Shown here: piece by piece, positions 8,540 to 17,472 of the stretch
Layout: each line of letters starts with the position of its first letter
Position numbering within the stretch: the first letter of the stretch is position 1
Assembly: GCA_007618135.1 (NCBI GenBank)
Contig: PHFX01000005.1
Location: forward strand, 32,369 to 96,368
Direction of reading: 5' to 3'
Source of the DNA: Candidatus Brocadia sp. WS118
GTDB taxonomy: Bacteria > Planctomycetota > Brocadiia > Brocadiales > Brocadiaceae
Length of the DNA: 64,000 bases
Made by a program: the position numbers and the translations under genes
The notes under the pieces: model-generated
What the model saw: the letters and a program-made list of their open reading frames with translations, nothing else
What the model was told of the DNA's origin: nothing
Databases searched by the model: none

Positions 8540-8640
8540 GGTTACCTGGGCCTCTCCGGTGATCCGCCACCTGGGCACAGGAAATGTGAAATGGTCATTC
8601 TCAATTGCAACTCATGTGTGAAGGCTCATTTGCCAGGAAG
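8540..8640 (+). promoter_or_regulatory. Probable molybdenum-cofactor (Moco/Tuco) riboswitch upstream of moaC
   Basis: A conserved-looking, highly structured leader lies 85-185 nt upstream of moaC. It contains GGGCCTCTCCGGTGATCC, a GCCACCTGGGCACAGGAAA segment, then AATGGTC, and ends in GGCTCATTTGCCAGGAAGG. These blocks resemble the Moco RNA motif known from leaders of molybdenum-cofactor genes. The gene downstream is moaC, exactly the expected target. I recognise the pattern from memory, not from a covariance search, and the exact ends are approximate. The rest of the gap (8290-8539) shows nothing clear. Confidence 0.5.
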
Positions 8641-8725
8641 GAAAAAATTGCCAAGAAATATGGCTTGAAAAATCTTTAGTTTATTTTATTATGATAAAAA
8701 GAAAAAGGGAGGTGAATACGAAACC

Positions 8726-9211
8726 ATGACACAGTTAACCCATTTTGACGAACAGGGCGCATCCCGTATGGTGGACGTCGGCACTAAGGAAGTTACGGAC
8801 AGGGTTGCCGTCGCTCATGCAAAGGTTATTATGAAATCTGAGACCTTCCGGCTTATAATGGATAAAAAAATACAAAAGGGAGATGTGCTGGAGGTGGCCA
8901 GAGTTGCAGGTATTATGGCGGCAAAGCAGGCCTTTACCTTAATTCCGATGTGTCATCCACTCAACTTAACGAGTGTGAAAATTGACTATGCAAACAATTC
9001 TGTAAATGAAATTGATGTGCTTTCAGAGGTGAGAGTGACAGGAAAAACCGGGGTAGAGATGGAGGCGATTACCGCCGCTGCTGTCTGTGCCATTACGATA
9101 TATGATATGTGTAAGGCCGTAGATAAGGGGATGGTAATCAGCGATATTCATGTGGTAAAAAAATCAGGCGGGAAGAGCGGGACATTTGTTTTTGATAAAA
9201 ATTCTGCCTAA
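8726..9211 (+). CDS. moaC: Cyclic pyranopterin monophosphate synthase MoaC
   Basis: Second step of molybdenum-cofactor synthesis: converts 3',8-cyclo-7,8-dihydro-GTP into cyclic pyranopterin monophosphate. The 161-aa protein is family length. It shows MVDVGTKEVTDRVAVA, the active-site block IPMCHPLNLT, and the EVRVTGKTGVEMEAITAAAVCAITIYDM core with the conserved KxxxK tail (VVKKSGGKSG). ATG at 8726 follows GGGAGGTG by 11-12 nt. It stands alone between opposing genes, with a probable riboswitch before it and a terminator after it. Other moa genes are not in the window. Confidence 0.95.
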   Translation: MTQLTHFDEQGASRMVDVGTKEVTDRVAVAHAKVIMKSETFRLIMDKKIQKGDVLEVARVAGIMAAKQAFTLIPMCHPLNLTSVKIDYANNSVNEIDVLSEVRVTGKTGVEMEAITAAAVCAITIYDMCKAVDKGMVISDIHVVKKSGGKSGTFVFDKNSA

Positions 9212-9240
9212 TCCGGACGGGTCGGAAGGGAAAGTCCTTC

Positions 9241-9270
9241 TGTTTCCACACGGAAACACAAATATTTTTT
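9241..9270 (+). terminator. Probable terminator after moaC
   Basis: A 7-bp stem (TGTTTCC/GGAAACA, loop ACAC) is followed by CAAATATTTTTT. The stem is short and the T-run is offset by a few bases, so it is a moderate candidate. Confidence 0.5.
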
Positions 9271-9278
9271 GTAAGACA

Positions 9279-10202
9279 CTAAACCCCCTTTAATACCCTT
9301 TCTGACAATTCTTTCGGCAGTTTCGCCTCGGTTATTTTTTTTGATGCTGCTTCGGTATTATAAGGAACCCGTTTAAAATCGATATGTTTTACGGTAGAAT
9401 CGAACACTACATAACATGCCTGTGGATTTCCATCCCTGGGCTGACCCACTGATCCCACGTTGATATAATACCTCCAGTCCCTGCCAGGATCGATATCGAA
9501 AGATTCTACCTTGTTCGTTGATTGCTTTTCAATGAGCATAAGTCTCATATCATAGTTGTCTGCCGGAACAAGAACAGAGGCATTCACGGTCCTGGTTTCT
9601 TTGGTATAAATATAAGCTGAGGGACGATGGGTATGGCCTCCAAAGGTTACCTGTGACCATAGCGTTGTATACTTCAGTACGCCAGCATTCCTGACATATT
9701 CGTAACCCCGCGGATAAGAAGGTGTGCTGTGTACGATTTCGAATTGTTCTTTGCCAAATTTCATCCGTAGTGAAAGACCTTGTAAAAATTTACGATTCTC
9801 TTTCGACAATACCCCTTTTGTCCAGTCTACAGCGGCTAATGCCACGGGGTTCATTTCACTCGTAAGGGAAGGTTCCCCGGCGGTTTCCCTGTCGTGATTT
9901 CCGCCGATGGCGAGTCCTTTCTTTTCTAATGCAATAAGGGCGTTATGCTGATCATGCCGCTGCTGGGAGTCAAGATATGGCTGTGCAACAATTTCCTGAA
10001 TCCTCTGTAAATCCACCGCCTTTCTGCCATGGATTAAGAACCGCACAATGTCACAGCACTCATTTGGCGATGCGCCATAGCCAACAATATCGCCGGCGAT
10101 TAATAATCTGACGGCAGCACCTTCCTTTTCGGCGATTTCTTTGATTACCGCCAGCAAGGCATCTACGTTACTATGGATATCCGACAGGATGATATTTTTC
10201 AC
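9279..10202 (-). CDS. Calcineurin-like metallophosphoesterase
   Basis: A 307-aa cytoplasmic phosphoesterase with the classic two-metal motifs in order: SDIHSNVDAL (DxH, residues 7-16), GDIVGYG (GDxxxxG), GGNHDRE (GNHD), and VTFGGHTHRPS (GHTH). No signal peptide. The start is GTG at 10202; it puts the DxH motif eight residues in, as usual for the family. The substrate (phosphodiester or protein phosphate) cannot be inferred. It lies 35 bp downstream of a kinase-like gene in the same direction, which suggests a co-transcribed antagonistic pair. Confidence 0.82.
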   Translation of the reverse strand: MKNIILSDIHSNVDALLAVIKEIAEKEGAAVRLLIAGDIVGYGASPNECCDIVRFLIHGRKAVDLQRIQEIVAQPYLDSQQRHDQHNALIALEKKGLAIGGNHDRETAGEPSLTSEMNPVALAAVDWTKGVLSKENRKFLQGLSLRMKFGKEQFEIVHSTPSYPRGYEYVRNAGVLKYTTLWSQVTFGGHTHRPSAYIYTKETRTVNASVLVPADNYDMRLMLIEKQSTNKVESFDIDPGRDWRYYINVGSVGQPRDGNPQACYVVFDSTVKHIDFKRVPYNTEAASKKITEAKLPKELSERVLKGV

Positions 10203-10237
10203 GTGTTATCCGTAAAACATAAAAAAGTTTGTGCGCG

Positions 10238-11044
10238 TTACATGCTCATCAGAGCCTTTTTTACTTCCTCTGCAGACGAAATTCTTTGAGAGGGGTTTAC
10301 CTCCAGGAGACCTTTCAGAACCTCTTCGAGTTTCTGCGGGATATGGCTATTTATTTTACTGGGTAAAACCTTTTCTGTCTGCCATAATTTTTTTGTTACT
10401 ATCTGATAGAATATGAGGCCAAGGGCGTAGAGGTCTACCTTGCCGTCCAGCCGGATGGTGGAGGAAATCGCCTCGTAATGAACCTTTCTCGGCAGGTCCT
10501 TCAGGTAGTTAAGCATCTGTAATTGTTCCGGAGACGCATATTCTTTACTAATTCCTTTAATAATTCCCCCTCTTTTAATAGCCAATTCAAAGTCGATAAT
10601 ATGTACCAGGCTGGTTTTTTGATTGAGGATCAGATGGCCGGGTTTTAAATCGCAATGAACGTAATGTTTGTCATGGACATGCTGCAGGGGATCGCAGACG
10701 GTTATAAATGATTTGATAACTTCGTCAATCGTTTTCACATCTTCAATATCCTTTTCAGTGAAGTAGTCTACTAAGTCATATCCATTCACATGTTGTAATA
10801 CAAGAAAATTTTGCTTGATTAAAAATTTATCATCTCTGAATAATTCTCCTTGTCCAAAATCACTCGTGCTTGGTATTTGAGGGTGGTTGAGCTCCTTTAG
10901 TATATAATATTCTTCAGAAAAATCAAAATCGGGTGAGTATTTTATGCCGGTATCTGAGACATTAATTAAAACGGCGTAGTTAGACTTATGTAAACTTGCT
11001 TCGCATTTGAATTCGTTAAAATGATATTTATTAATTCTATACAT
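10238..11044 (-). CDS. Degenerate Ser/Thr protein kinase-like protein
   Basis: A 268-aa kinase fold. The C-lobe is clear: HCDLKPGHL (catalytic loop HRDLKPxN), IIDFE (in place of DFG), ASPEQ (APE motif) and DLYALGLIFYQIV. The N-lobe lacks a recognisable glycine loop and VAxK lysine. The Mg-binding Asn of the catalytic loop is His, and Gly of DFG is Glu. The catalytic Asp and the DFG-type Asp remain. It may be a pseudokinase, a scaffold or a divergent small-molecule kinase. It precedes a metallophosphoesterase by 35 bp. Confidence 0.75.
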   Translation of the reverse strand: MYRINKYHFNEFKCEASLHKSNYAVLINVSDTGIKYSPDFDFSEEYYILKELNHPQIPSTSDFGQGELFRDDKFLIKQNFLVLQHVNGYDLVDYFTEKDIEDVKTIDEVIKSFITVCDPLQHVHDKHYVHCDLKPGHLILNQKTSLVHIIDFELAIKRGGIIKGISKEYASPEQLQMLNYLKDLPRKVHYEAISSTIRLDGKVDLYALGLIFYQIVTKKLWQTEKVLPSKINSHIPQKLEEVLKGLLEVNPSQRISSAEEVKKALMSM

Positions 11045-11118
11045 AGAATGATGAATATTTATGTATCATCCGTCGGAAAATTCAATTGTAACCTTCGGCC
11101 ATTTTGGCCTGTTTTCTC

Positions 11119-11362
11119 CTATCTAAGATGTTTTATGACAATACTAACAACATCGGCGAGGATCATGTACGTTAACACACCAATCTACCGTGGCAGCTTG
11201 CCCTGCCTTGCTGTGAATTAAGGCAAAGGTGAGTACGGTCATGGTGGGAAACGTAGCCACAAAGGCGGCCAAGAGCCCCTTGCCTTGCGAACCCATAAAA
11301 GTTACTGCACTTACAATGCTACCACCAAGGATAAAATAAAATACAAAGTTCTTTAGTTGCAT
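11119..11362 (-). pseudogene. Decayed small membrane-protein gene (possibly DUF3147-like)
   Basis: The intact frame from ATG 11362 encodes 72 aa: two hydrophobic segments (FVFYFILGGSIVSAVTF; GLLAAFVATFPTMTVLTFALI) and then an unrelated-looking tail (HDPRRCC). In another minus-strand frame just after the tail begins, a hydrophobic stretch (IGVLTYMILADVVSIVIKHLR) runs to a stop at 11119-11121, preceded by a nonsense TAG. A four-helix protein of about 115 aa such as DUF3147 members would look like this after an internal deletion and frame change. Family assignment is tentative; a functional 72-aa protein is the alternative. Confidence 0.45.
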
Positions 11363-11400
11363 TCTTTGGCGCTACTCCGCGCCTCCGCGGTGAATTGATT
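11363..11400. repeat. Half-copy of a dispersed CCGCGGTG-type repeat
   Basis: The run CTTTGGCG...CTCCGCG-CCTCCGCGGTGAATTGATT resembles the right flank of the composite repeat at 59118-59155 (CTTTGCGACCTCGGCGTTCTCCGCGGTGGATTGAATT). It overlaps the last codons of the phosphoesterase gene, so the C-terminal residues IHRGGAE are encoded by repeat sequence. Confidence 0.45.
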
Positions 11401-12691
11401 CACTTTGCCAATGCAAAGAAAAATCATCGATTAATTCAAGCCGCTCCTTTATAAAGTGCTTTTCGAAGACATCGTCATCAGGCAGTTCCTGTGGCGGGTC
11501 ATATCGTAGTCCTAATACTTTGCATTGTAGCGTCACCGTGTTTTTCTCATCGGAATGGATAGCAACGTCCACATATTGATAGGCCTTTACCATCTGCAAA
11601 CACCGAAAACCATGGAATGGAATCTGGGAGATGTCACATTCCCCCGGGCCAGACAATTCAGCCCCGCCGCCGCCTGAGACAATATATACAGGTAACTGTA
11701 CACCACCGGTTTTGTCAGTTTTTGCCATGCGTTGGTAGTTATGTTCGTGTCCGCAGATAACCAGTAATATCGTATTCGACGGATTGTTAAAACTCGTGGA
11801 ATAGCGGTCACGAAACCTGGATGCCTTGGATTGTTTATCCAACAGGTCGGTACATCCATGATGTCCGATAGAGTAAGGCGGATAGTGTGCCAAAATAATT
11901 TTTGGCCCACTGAAATCATTGAGTTCATCTAAAAACCATTGGAACTGTTCTGCATCATCGGGTAAAGAGGAGTTTAGGGCGATGAATTTTATTTTTACTC
12001 CATCGGTTTCTTTAATGAAAGAATACCACGACTGACCATTCATTGTGCTGCCCAGGATTTCTTTCAGATACGCAATATACGCAGGGTTCAATTTATCGCA
12101 GATTTCTCCCCATAGAACCTGCCAGCTTCTCTTTTTTAATTGTATCTCATCAATTGAGTCGATCACCTTATATATTTTTTCACGAAATGTTTGAGTCTCA
12201 TTCAAATGGTCTGAGCAAGGCGATGATTGCTTTTGGGAAATATTTCCTTCCCCCATTTTTTTTATCAACTCTTGTATAAGGGCATCGGTCTTTTCGCTAT
12301 AAGCAACCTCATGATTCCCAATGACCGGATAGAAGGGAATCATTTTTTCACCGGTATAGTTTTGAATAATTACTTCTCTGAACCTGTCAAATTCATTGTA
12401 ACAGACCATATCTCCTGAAAAGAGGATGAAATCAGGGTTTGAGTCCCGTATTACCTTAGCAATCGCATGGTGTTTCCGCTGGGGTTTCCCCATGGAATTT
12501 ATGTCTCTTCTCGTATCTCCATAGGCGATAAAATGCAAAGACCTGGCATAGAGACTCTGCAAAAAAGGACCAAGTATAATCGTGATGATAAGCAGAAATG
12601 TCTTGACGTGTTTACCCATGGTGTTAATTTTTCTGTATTCGACAAGCCAGGATGCTAACCCGTTGAAAAGGAATACGTGTTTTGTATCCAT
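11372..12691 (-). CDS. Exported calcineurin-like (purple-acid-phosphatase-type) phosphoesterase
   Basis: A 439-aa metallophosphoesterase with an N-terminal membrane or signal segment (TFLLIITIILGPFLQSLYA). Motifs in order are AYGDTR (DxH equivalent), FSGDMVCY (GDxx), PVIGNHEV (GNHE), ILAHYPPY (the H of motif IV) and CGHEHNYQR (GHxH). The layout matches secreted phosphatases of the purple-acid type. ATG 12691 gives a long n-region; the ATG at 12619 (MGKHVKTFLL) would give a conventional signal peptide, and neither has a strong ribosome site. The extreme C-terminus is encoded by a dispersed repeat. Confidence 0.8.
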   Translation of the reverse strand: MDTKHVFLFNGLASWLVEYRKINTMGKHVKTFLLIITIILGPFLQSLYARSLHFIAYGDTRRDINSMGKPQRKHHAIAKVIRDSNPDFILFSGDMVCYNEFDRFREVIIQNYTGEKMIPFYPVIGNHEVAYSEKTDALIQELIKKMGEGNISQKQSSPCSDHLNETQTFREKIYKVIDSIDEIQLKKRSWQVLWGEICDKLNPAYIAYLKEILGSTMNGQSWYSFIKETDGVKIKFIALNSSLPDDAEQFQWFLDELNDFSGPKIILAHYPPYSIGHHGCTDLLDKQSKASRFRDRYSTSFNNPSNTILLVICGHEHNYQRMAKTDKTGGVQLPVYIVSGGGGAELSGPGECDISQIPFHGFRCLQMVKAYQYVDVAIHSDEKNTVTLQCKVLGLRYDPPQELPDDDVFEKHFIKERLELIDDFSLHWQSESIHRGGAE

Positions 12692-13033
12692 TCCAACGAT
12701 AATTCATATTTTCTTTGATGAACCATTATGGTTTTTTCCGGTTTTCTGCCAGATGCTTTTATCGTCTGTTTATTATTCTGCCTTGATTTTTACAACAGGC
12801 GTATACCCTGTTTCCCTATAGTACAAATATATCGAGTGGTGTCAAGCCTAATTATTGGTACATTTTACAATTTGTTAGACGAGGTCAGGACGGTAAAGCG
12901 CTTTAAACATTCTTTTTTATTGACAAATCCCGTTTCTCTCAATATAATGACGCTCATAGCTGATGCAAATATAATGGCTTAGCAAACTTACGAATTAATA
13001 TTTAATTAACCCACGAAAGCTATTGTCTCGTTA
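12692..13033. other. Divergent intergenic region
   Basis: Separates the leftward phosphoesterase from the rightward degT-lptD block. The only element I can support is the consensus promoter at 12920-12948. The phosphoesterase promoter must also lie here but is not evident. Confidence 0.5.
12920..12948 (+). promoter_or_regulatory. Consensus sigma-70 promoter for the degT-lptD-coaD block
   Basis: TTGACA (12920-12925), exactly 17 bp spacer, TATAAT (12943-12948): a perfect match to the housekeeping consensus. The start point would be near 12955, giving a leader of about 80 nt to the ATG at 13034. Confidence 0.85.
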
Positions 13034-14140
13034 ATGAAAGTAAGTTCTCTGGATTTAAAACGACAGTATGAAACGATCCGGGAAGAAATAAATAGAGCAG
13101 TTTTAGGGGTAATCAGTAGCCAGTCCTTCATTCTGGGACCCTATGTCGAATCGTTTGAAGATAAGATTGCACAATTTTGTTGTGTGAAACATGCCATTGG
13201 GGTATCATCTGGTACGGATGCTCTATTGTTGGCCTTAATGGCCTGTGATATAAAACATGGCGATGAAGTCATTACTACGCCTTTTACTTTCTTTGCGACG
13301 GCAAGTTCTATTGCACGTGTAGGAGCAGTCCCCGTTTTTGTGGATATTGATCCCCTTACGTACAATATCGATGTTACTAAAATTTCTCCAGCCGTAAATA
13401 AAAAGACTAAGGCGATCCTGCCGGTTCATCTCTATGGTCAGTGTGCAAACATGGATGCTATCCTTGATATTGCCCGTGTCCATGGGTTGCAGGTTATCGA
13501 GGATGCTGCGCAGGCAATAGGAGCTGTTTACAAAGGAAAAAATGCCGGTTCTTTTGGAGACATTGGATGTTTCTCATTTTATCCCACAAAAAATCTTGGT
13601 GGTTATGGTGACGGGGGGCTCATAGCAACGAATAATGACAAACTGGCGGAGTTTATTAAACTCTTGCGGGTGCATGGGTCGAAATCCAAGTATTATCATT
13701 CATACCTCGGCATCAATGGGAGGTTGGATGCGATCCAGGCTGCCGTCCTGTCGGTAAAACTCAACTATTTGAGCGGCTGGTCTGAGAAACGCAGAGCGAT
13801 TGCGGCATATTACCATGAACATTTACAGGATTTACCCATTCGACTGCCCCGAACAGAGTCCTATAATACCCACATATTTCATCAGTACGTCATAGCAACG
13901 CCAGCAAGAGACGCTTTGGCGCAACACCTCTACCGTCATGGTGTAGAAACTGCTATTTATTATCCCGTTCCGTTGCACTTGCAAGAATGTTTTGAGTTCT
14001 TAGGGTATAAAAAAGGTGACTTGCCTGAGTCTGAAAGAGCGTCAAATGAAACATTGGCCTTGCCTATCTTTCCTGAGATTACCGAGAAAGAGCAAGATCA
14101 TGTAATTGTTCAGATAAAAAAATTCATTTCGCAACAATAA
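13034..14140 (+). CDS. DegT/DnrJ/EryC1/StrS-family PLP aminotransferase
   Basis: A sugar aminotransferase of 368 aa that would transfer an amino group to a nucleotide-linked keto sugar for polysaccharide or LPS synthesis. Visible features are GVSSGTDALLLAL (PLP phosphate binding), PFTFFATASSI, PVHLYGQCAN, the EDAAQAIGA block and SFYPTKNLGGYGDGG, where Lys forms the internal aldimine. It is followed 16 bp later by lptD, consistent with a role in outer-membrane glycan production. The exact sugar substrate is unknown. Confidence 0.9.
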   Translation: MKVSSLDLKRQYETIREEINRAVLGVISSQSFILGPYVESFEDKIAQFCCVKHAIGVSSGTDALLLALMACDIKHGDEVITTPFTFFATASSIARVGAVPVFVDIDPLTYNIDVTKISPAVNKKTKAILPVHLYGQCANMDAILDIARVHGLQVIEDAAQAIGAVYKGKNAGSFGDIGCFSFYPTKNLGGYGDGGLIATNNDKLAEFIKLLRVHGSKSKYYHSYLGINGRLDAIQAAVLSVKLNYLSGWSEKRRAIAAYYHEHLQDLPIRLPRTESYNTHIFHQYVIATPARDALAQHLYRHGVETAIYYPVPLHLQECFEFLGYKKGDLPESERASNETLALPIFPEITEKEQDHVIVQIKKFISQQ

Positions 14141-14156
14141 ATTTTAACTTTTTCTC

Positions 14157-16955
14157 ATGCGAATATTAGCGTTTTCTTTGGTGCTTGTCGTCTTGTTTTC
14201 CATACCCGGATATAGCTGCGCGGAAAGCTTGATTGCCAAGGTCAAAGATATTGATCAACGACCTTTTTCCTTGTCAGGTAATCGTATTGTTACCTGGGAA
14301 AAAGAGGGAATTCGTGTGTTTGTTGTTTATAAAGACGCAAGAATATTGCAGGGGCCTTTTCAGATTACCGCGGATACTGTGGTTTGTTGGTTTCATGAGG
14401 AAGAGGCGGCTCAGCAGAAAGCGGCTACCGTGGAAGTGTATTGTGAGGGAAAGGTAACCATTCTGGAAGAAGAAAATTATGAAAATTATGAACAAGTGTA
14501 CTTAAGATTTGAGACGCTGACGGGCATCGTTGTCAACCCCGAAATACAGCCGATAGAAACTTTTGAAGTTGCCCAGGAGACGGAGACCGTTCGCCGGGGC
14601 GAAGAAATTCGTTCGATGGAAAAAGAAGAATATTTGTCCACGGAAATTCCCCCAAAAGTCTCAACTTCAGGAATTGCTCAAAAAGAGGAGATGGTAGATA
14701 TTATCGCTGACAGTATCGACTCGTGGGAAGAAGGAGACAAACGAATCGTTGTTGCTCTTGGAAACGTAAAAATTAAAAAAGAGGATATGACGATAGATGC
14801 GGACAGCGTCATCTTGTGGTTTGATAAAGCGGAATCAGGCATCTCAAAAGATGCGAAGCTGCCTTTGCGTGAAATTTATGCGGAGGGGAACGTAACAATG
14901 CGCCGCAAAGATGATCTGCAAATTGCGGATAAGATATTTGAAAACGTAAAGGAAGAAAAGGGGATTCTTATCAATAGCAAGATAAAGACAACGATTCAGA
15001 AAAAAAAAGACACAACGGATGCTCTCTCTGAAATGAGAACGCCCTCACGAAAAGGAAAAACCTTTGCCTTTGAAGGGTTACCAGCATTTGTTGAAGGGGA
15101 AGAGATAAAACGGGTGAGCAAAGGAAAATACGAAATTACCAATGGTAAGATAAGCGCCTGTGGATTCGGACATCCCCATTACCATTTTCATGGGAAAAAG
15201 ATTCGGTTGGTTCAGAGAGGGGTGCACAATATTGTCTCCTCTACCAATAATGCATTTTATCTGGATAGATATCCGATTGCTTATTTGCCGTATTTATCCC
15301 TTGACGTGCGAAGGAAGGAGCGACTTTTAAGAGACTGGCAATTCGGGAGTTCATCCCGTTTTGGTTCGTTTTTCAGGACAGACTGGGATTTATTTGCCGT
15401 TACCGGGGGAAATCAAAAAGATTGGAGTGACCTGATCTTAAATCTCGACTATTTGGAAAAGAGGGGGGTAGGCGCCGGACTTGATTTCGAATATAACAGG
15501 GAGGATATGTTTGGTTACATCGATACCTATTATATAAGGGATCAGGGGGATTTCGACATCAATAAAATTCCTGTCGAAAACGAAGACCGCGGCACCATTC
15601 TTTGGAGGCACCGGCAGCAATTGCCTTATGATTTGCGTTTGGAGATGGAGTATTCCTATTTGAGTGATCCGCGGTTTCTTCGGGAATATTTCCAGCACGA
15701 ATTTAAACAAGAGAAAGACCGCGAAACGGTGTTTTATTTACGAAGAATGCACGACACCTCGGCGGAAACCTTTGTCATTAACGAACAGTTTAATGGATTT
15801 GACACAACCGTTGATGCGTTACGGGAAAGACGGTACGCAGAACGCCTGCCTGAGGTTTCGTATCGAATCATTGGAGAACCTATTGGAGACAACCGGTTGG
15901 TATTCACTTCTGAGTCAGCAGCGACATATTTTAACGGCTCTTTTGAACGGATTGATCCGGAAGTTCAATCTGAATCCGTTGCAAGAGTGGATAGCGTAAA
16001 TCGTGTAAGTATGCCGTTTAAACCAGGGATTTTCAATATAAATCCCTTTGTGGAGGGGAGGGTTACCGGATATACGGAAAGCATTGACACCTCTGATGTT
16101 ATTGATGAGGCAAATGGCCCTGCCACCGGGCGTTTTATTGGATCCTTTGGTTTTGATTGGAGTTCAACCCATTGGAGAAACTATAGTTTTTACAATGACT
16201 TCTTTAAAATTAACCGTTTAAGGCATATCTTCGTCCCTGAACTCCGGTATACGTATAGTCCTATCGTTACGGAAGACCCAAATGAATTCTATCAATATGA
16301 TGCAGTTGATGCATTAGACTCATCCCATGTTGCCGTTATAGGGGTAAAAAATAAATTACAGACAAAACGCGGCGAACCGGGTCTTGAAAAAACGGTGGAT
16401 TTTATCGATTTTAGCGTTGATTATTATCTATTTCCGTCAAAGGCAGGTATTTATAATGACGGAATAAACGGTATTATCATAAGAGAAGATAACTTTGTAA
16501 ATATTGATTTCCGATCCCAACTAACGGATATTGTTGCGTTTGTTTCCGAACGGAATGAGTTTAACACGGAAGAATTTCAGTTTGATGTTCTTTCCTCCGG
16601 CTTTGAGGTCTTCAACCCACCTGATTGGCAATTTTTTGTTGGCCATCGCTTTATCAGGGATATCAGTTCTACCGTGATCCTGGCGGCTGAATACACGATT
16701 AGTGAAAAGTGGAAGGTGATGGGCGGAGAAAAGTACGACTTCAAGTCTATTGAATTGGTTGAAGACGAGGATAATGATATAGACAGAGAAAATAAATCCC
16801 AAAACCTTAAGACAAATTTTATCTTATCCCGTTATTTCCATGATTGGGTAGGCAGTCTTACCCTGGAGTTGGATCCGGTAAGGGATGATAACTCCTACAG
16901 GTTTGACATTACGCCGAAAGGGCTGGAGAGAAAGACGAGACGTTTTTGGTTTTAG
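14157..16955 (+). CDS. lptD: LPS-assembly outer-membrane protein LptD (OstA/Imp)
   Basis: Outer-membrane barrel that inserts lipopolysaccharide into the outer leaflet. The 932-aa protein begins with a signal peptide (ILAFSLVLVVLFSIPGYSCA). Two OstA/LptA-like jellyroll segments follow: residues 25-140 (ITADTVVCWF) and about 175-290 (DIIADSIDSWEEG, MTIDADSVILWF). A long C-terminal barrel region is rich in alternating aromatic strands (YRFDITPKGLE near the end). Duplication of the jellyroll unit is more than many LptD proteins carry. The gene supports a diderm envelope. Confidence 0.85.
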   Translation: MRILAFSLVLVVLFSIPGYSCAESLIAKVKDIDQRPFSLSGNRIVTWEKEGIRVFVVYKDARILQGPFQITADTVVCWFHEEEAAQQKAATVEVYCEGKVTILEEENYENYEQVYLRFETLTGIVVNPEIQPIETFEVAQETETVRRGEEIRSMEKEEYLSTEIPPKVSTSGIAQKEEMVDIIADSIDSWEEGDKRIVVALGNVKIKKEDMTIDADSVILWFDKAESGISKDAKLPLREIYAEGNVTMRRKDDLQIADKIFENVKEEKGILINSKIKTTIQKKKDTTDALSEMRTPSRKGKTFAFEGLPAFVEGEEIKRVSKGKYEITNGKISACGFGHPHYHFHGKKIRLVQRGVHNIVSSTNNAFYLDRYPIAYLPYLSLDVRRKERLLRDWQFGSSSRFGSFFRTDWDLFAVTGGNQKDWSDLILNLDYLEKRGVGAGLDFEYNREDMFGYIDTYYIRDQGDFDINKIPVENEDRGTILWRHRQQLPYDLRLEMEYSYLSDPRFLREYFQHEFKQEKDRETVFYLRRMHDTSAETFVINEQFNGFDTTVDALRERRYAERLPEVSYRIIGEPIGDNRLVFTSESAATYFNGSFERIDPEVQSESVARVDSVNRVSMPFKPGIFNINPFVEGRVTGYTESIDTSDVIDEANGPATGRFIGSFGFDWSSTHWRNYSFYNDFFKINRLRHIFVPELRYTYSPIVTEDPNEFYQYDAVDALDSSHVAVIGVKNKLQTKRGEPGLEKTVDFIDFSVDYYLFPSKAGIYNDGINGIIIREDNFVNIDFRSQLTDIVAFVSERNEFNTEEFQFDVLSSGFEVFNPPDWQFFVGHRFIRDISSTVILAAEYTISEKWKVMGGEKYDFKSIELVEDEDNDIDRENKSQNLKTNFILSRYFHDWVGSLTLELDPVRDDNSYRFDITPKGLERKTRRFWF

Positions 16956-16968
16956 CTGTCATATAAAT

Positions 16969-17472
16969 ATGATGAGAAAGGCCGTATATCCTGGAACGTT
17001 TGACCCTGTTACCAATGGGCATCTTGATGTGATAAAGCGGGGAAGCATGGTTTTTGATGCCTTAGTCGTATCGGTAGGGTGCAATCCATTAAAAGAAGCC
17101 CTGTTTTCTGTTGAGGAACGCATGGAGATGATTCGGGAACAGGTTGCAGACTTAAAAAACGTTGAAGTCGACAGTTTTAACGGAATGCTGGTAGATTATC
17201 TCAAAAAACAAAAGACAACTATCATATTGCGCGGTATACGTACGGTGTCTGATTTTGAATATGAATTTCAAAGGGCGCTGACGAATCGGGTTCTTAATAA
17301 AGAAGTTGAGACCGTATTTGTAATGACCAGCGAACAATATTCTTTTTTAAATTCCACGCTTATTAAGGAGGCCGTTAGTCTGGGCGGAAACGTGAGCCAG
17401 TTTGTTCCGCCCGGTGTTGAAAGGCGTTTAATGCAGAAATTCAAGCATGTGTACAGAAAGAATTTTGAATGA
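16969..17472 (+). CDS. coaD: Phosphopantetheine adenylyltransferase CoaD
   Basis: Penultimate step of coenzyme A synthesis: joins ATP and 4'-phosphopantetheine to dephospho-CoA. Shows YPGTFDPVTNGHLDVI (nucleotidyltransferase TxGH motif), ILRGIRTVSDFEYEFQ and the second motif as NSTLIKEA, where the usual ISSTxI(R/K)E first Ser is Asn. A longer in-frame start at 16885 overlaps lptD and is unlikely. I chose the ATG at 16969, with a second ATG one codon on, giving 167 aa, family length. The stop overlaps the ymdB start by four bases (ATGA). Confidence 0.93.
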   Translation: MMRKAVYPGTFDPVTNGHLDVIKRGSMVFDALVVSVGCNPLKEALFSVEERMEMIREQVADLKNVEVDSFNGMLVDYLKKQKTTIILRGIRTVSDFEYEFQRALTNRVLNKEVETVFVMTSEQYSFLNSTLIKEAVSLGGNVSQFVPPGVERRLMQKFKHVYRKNFE

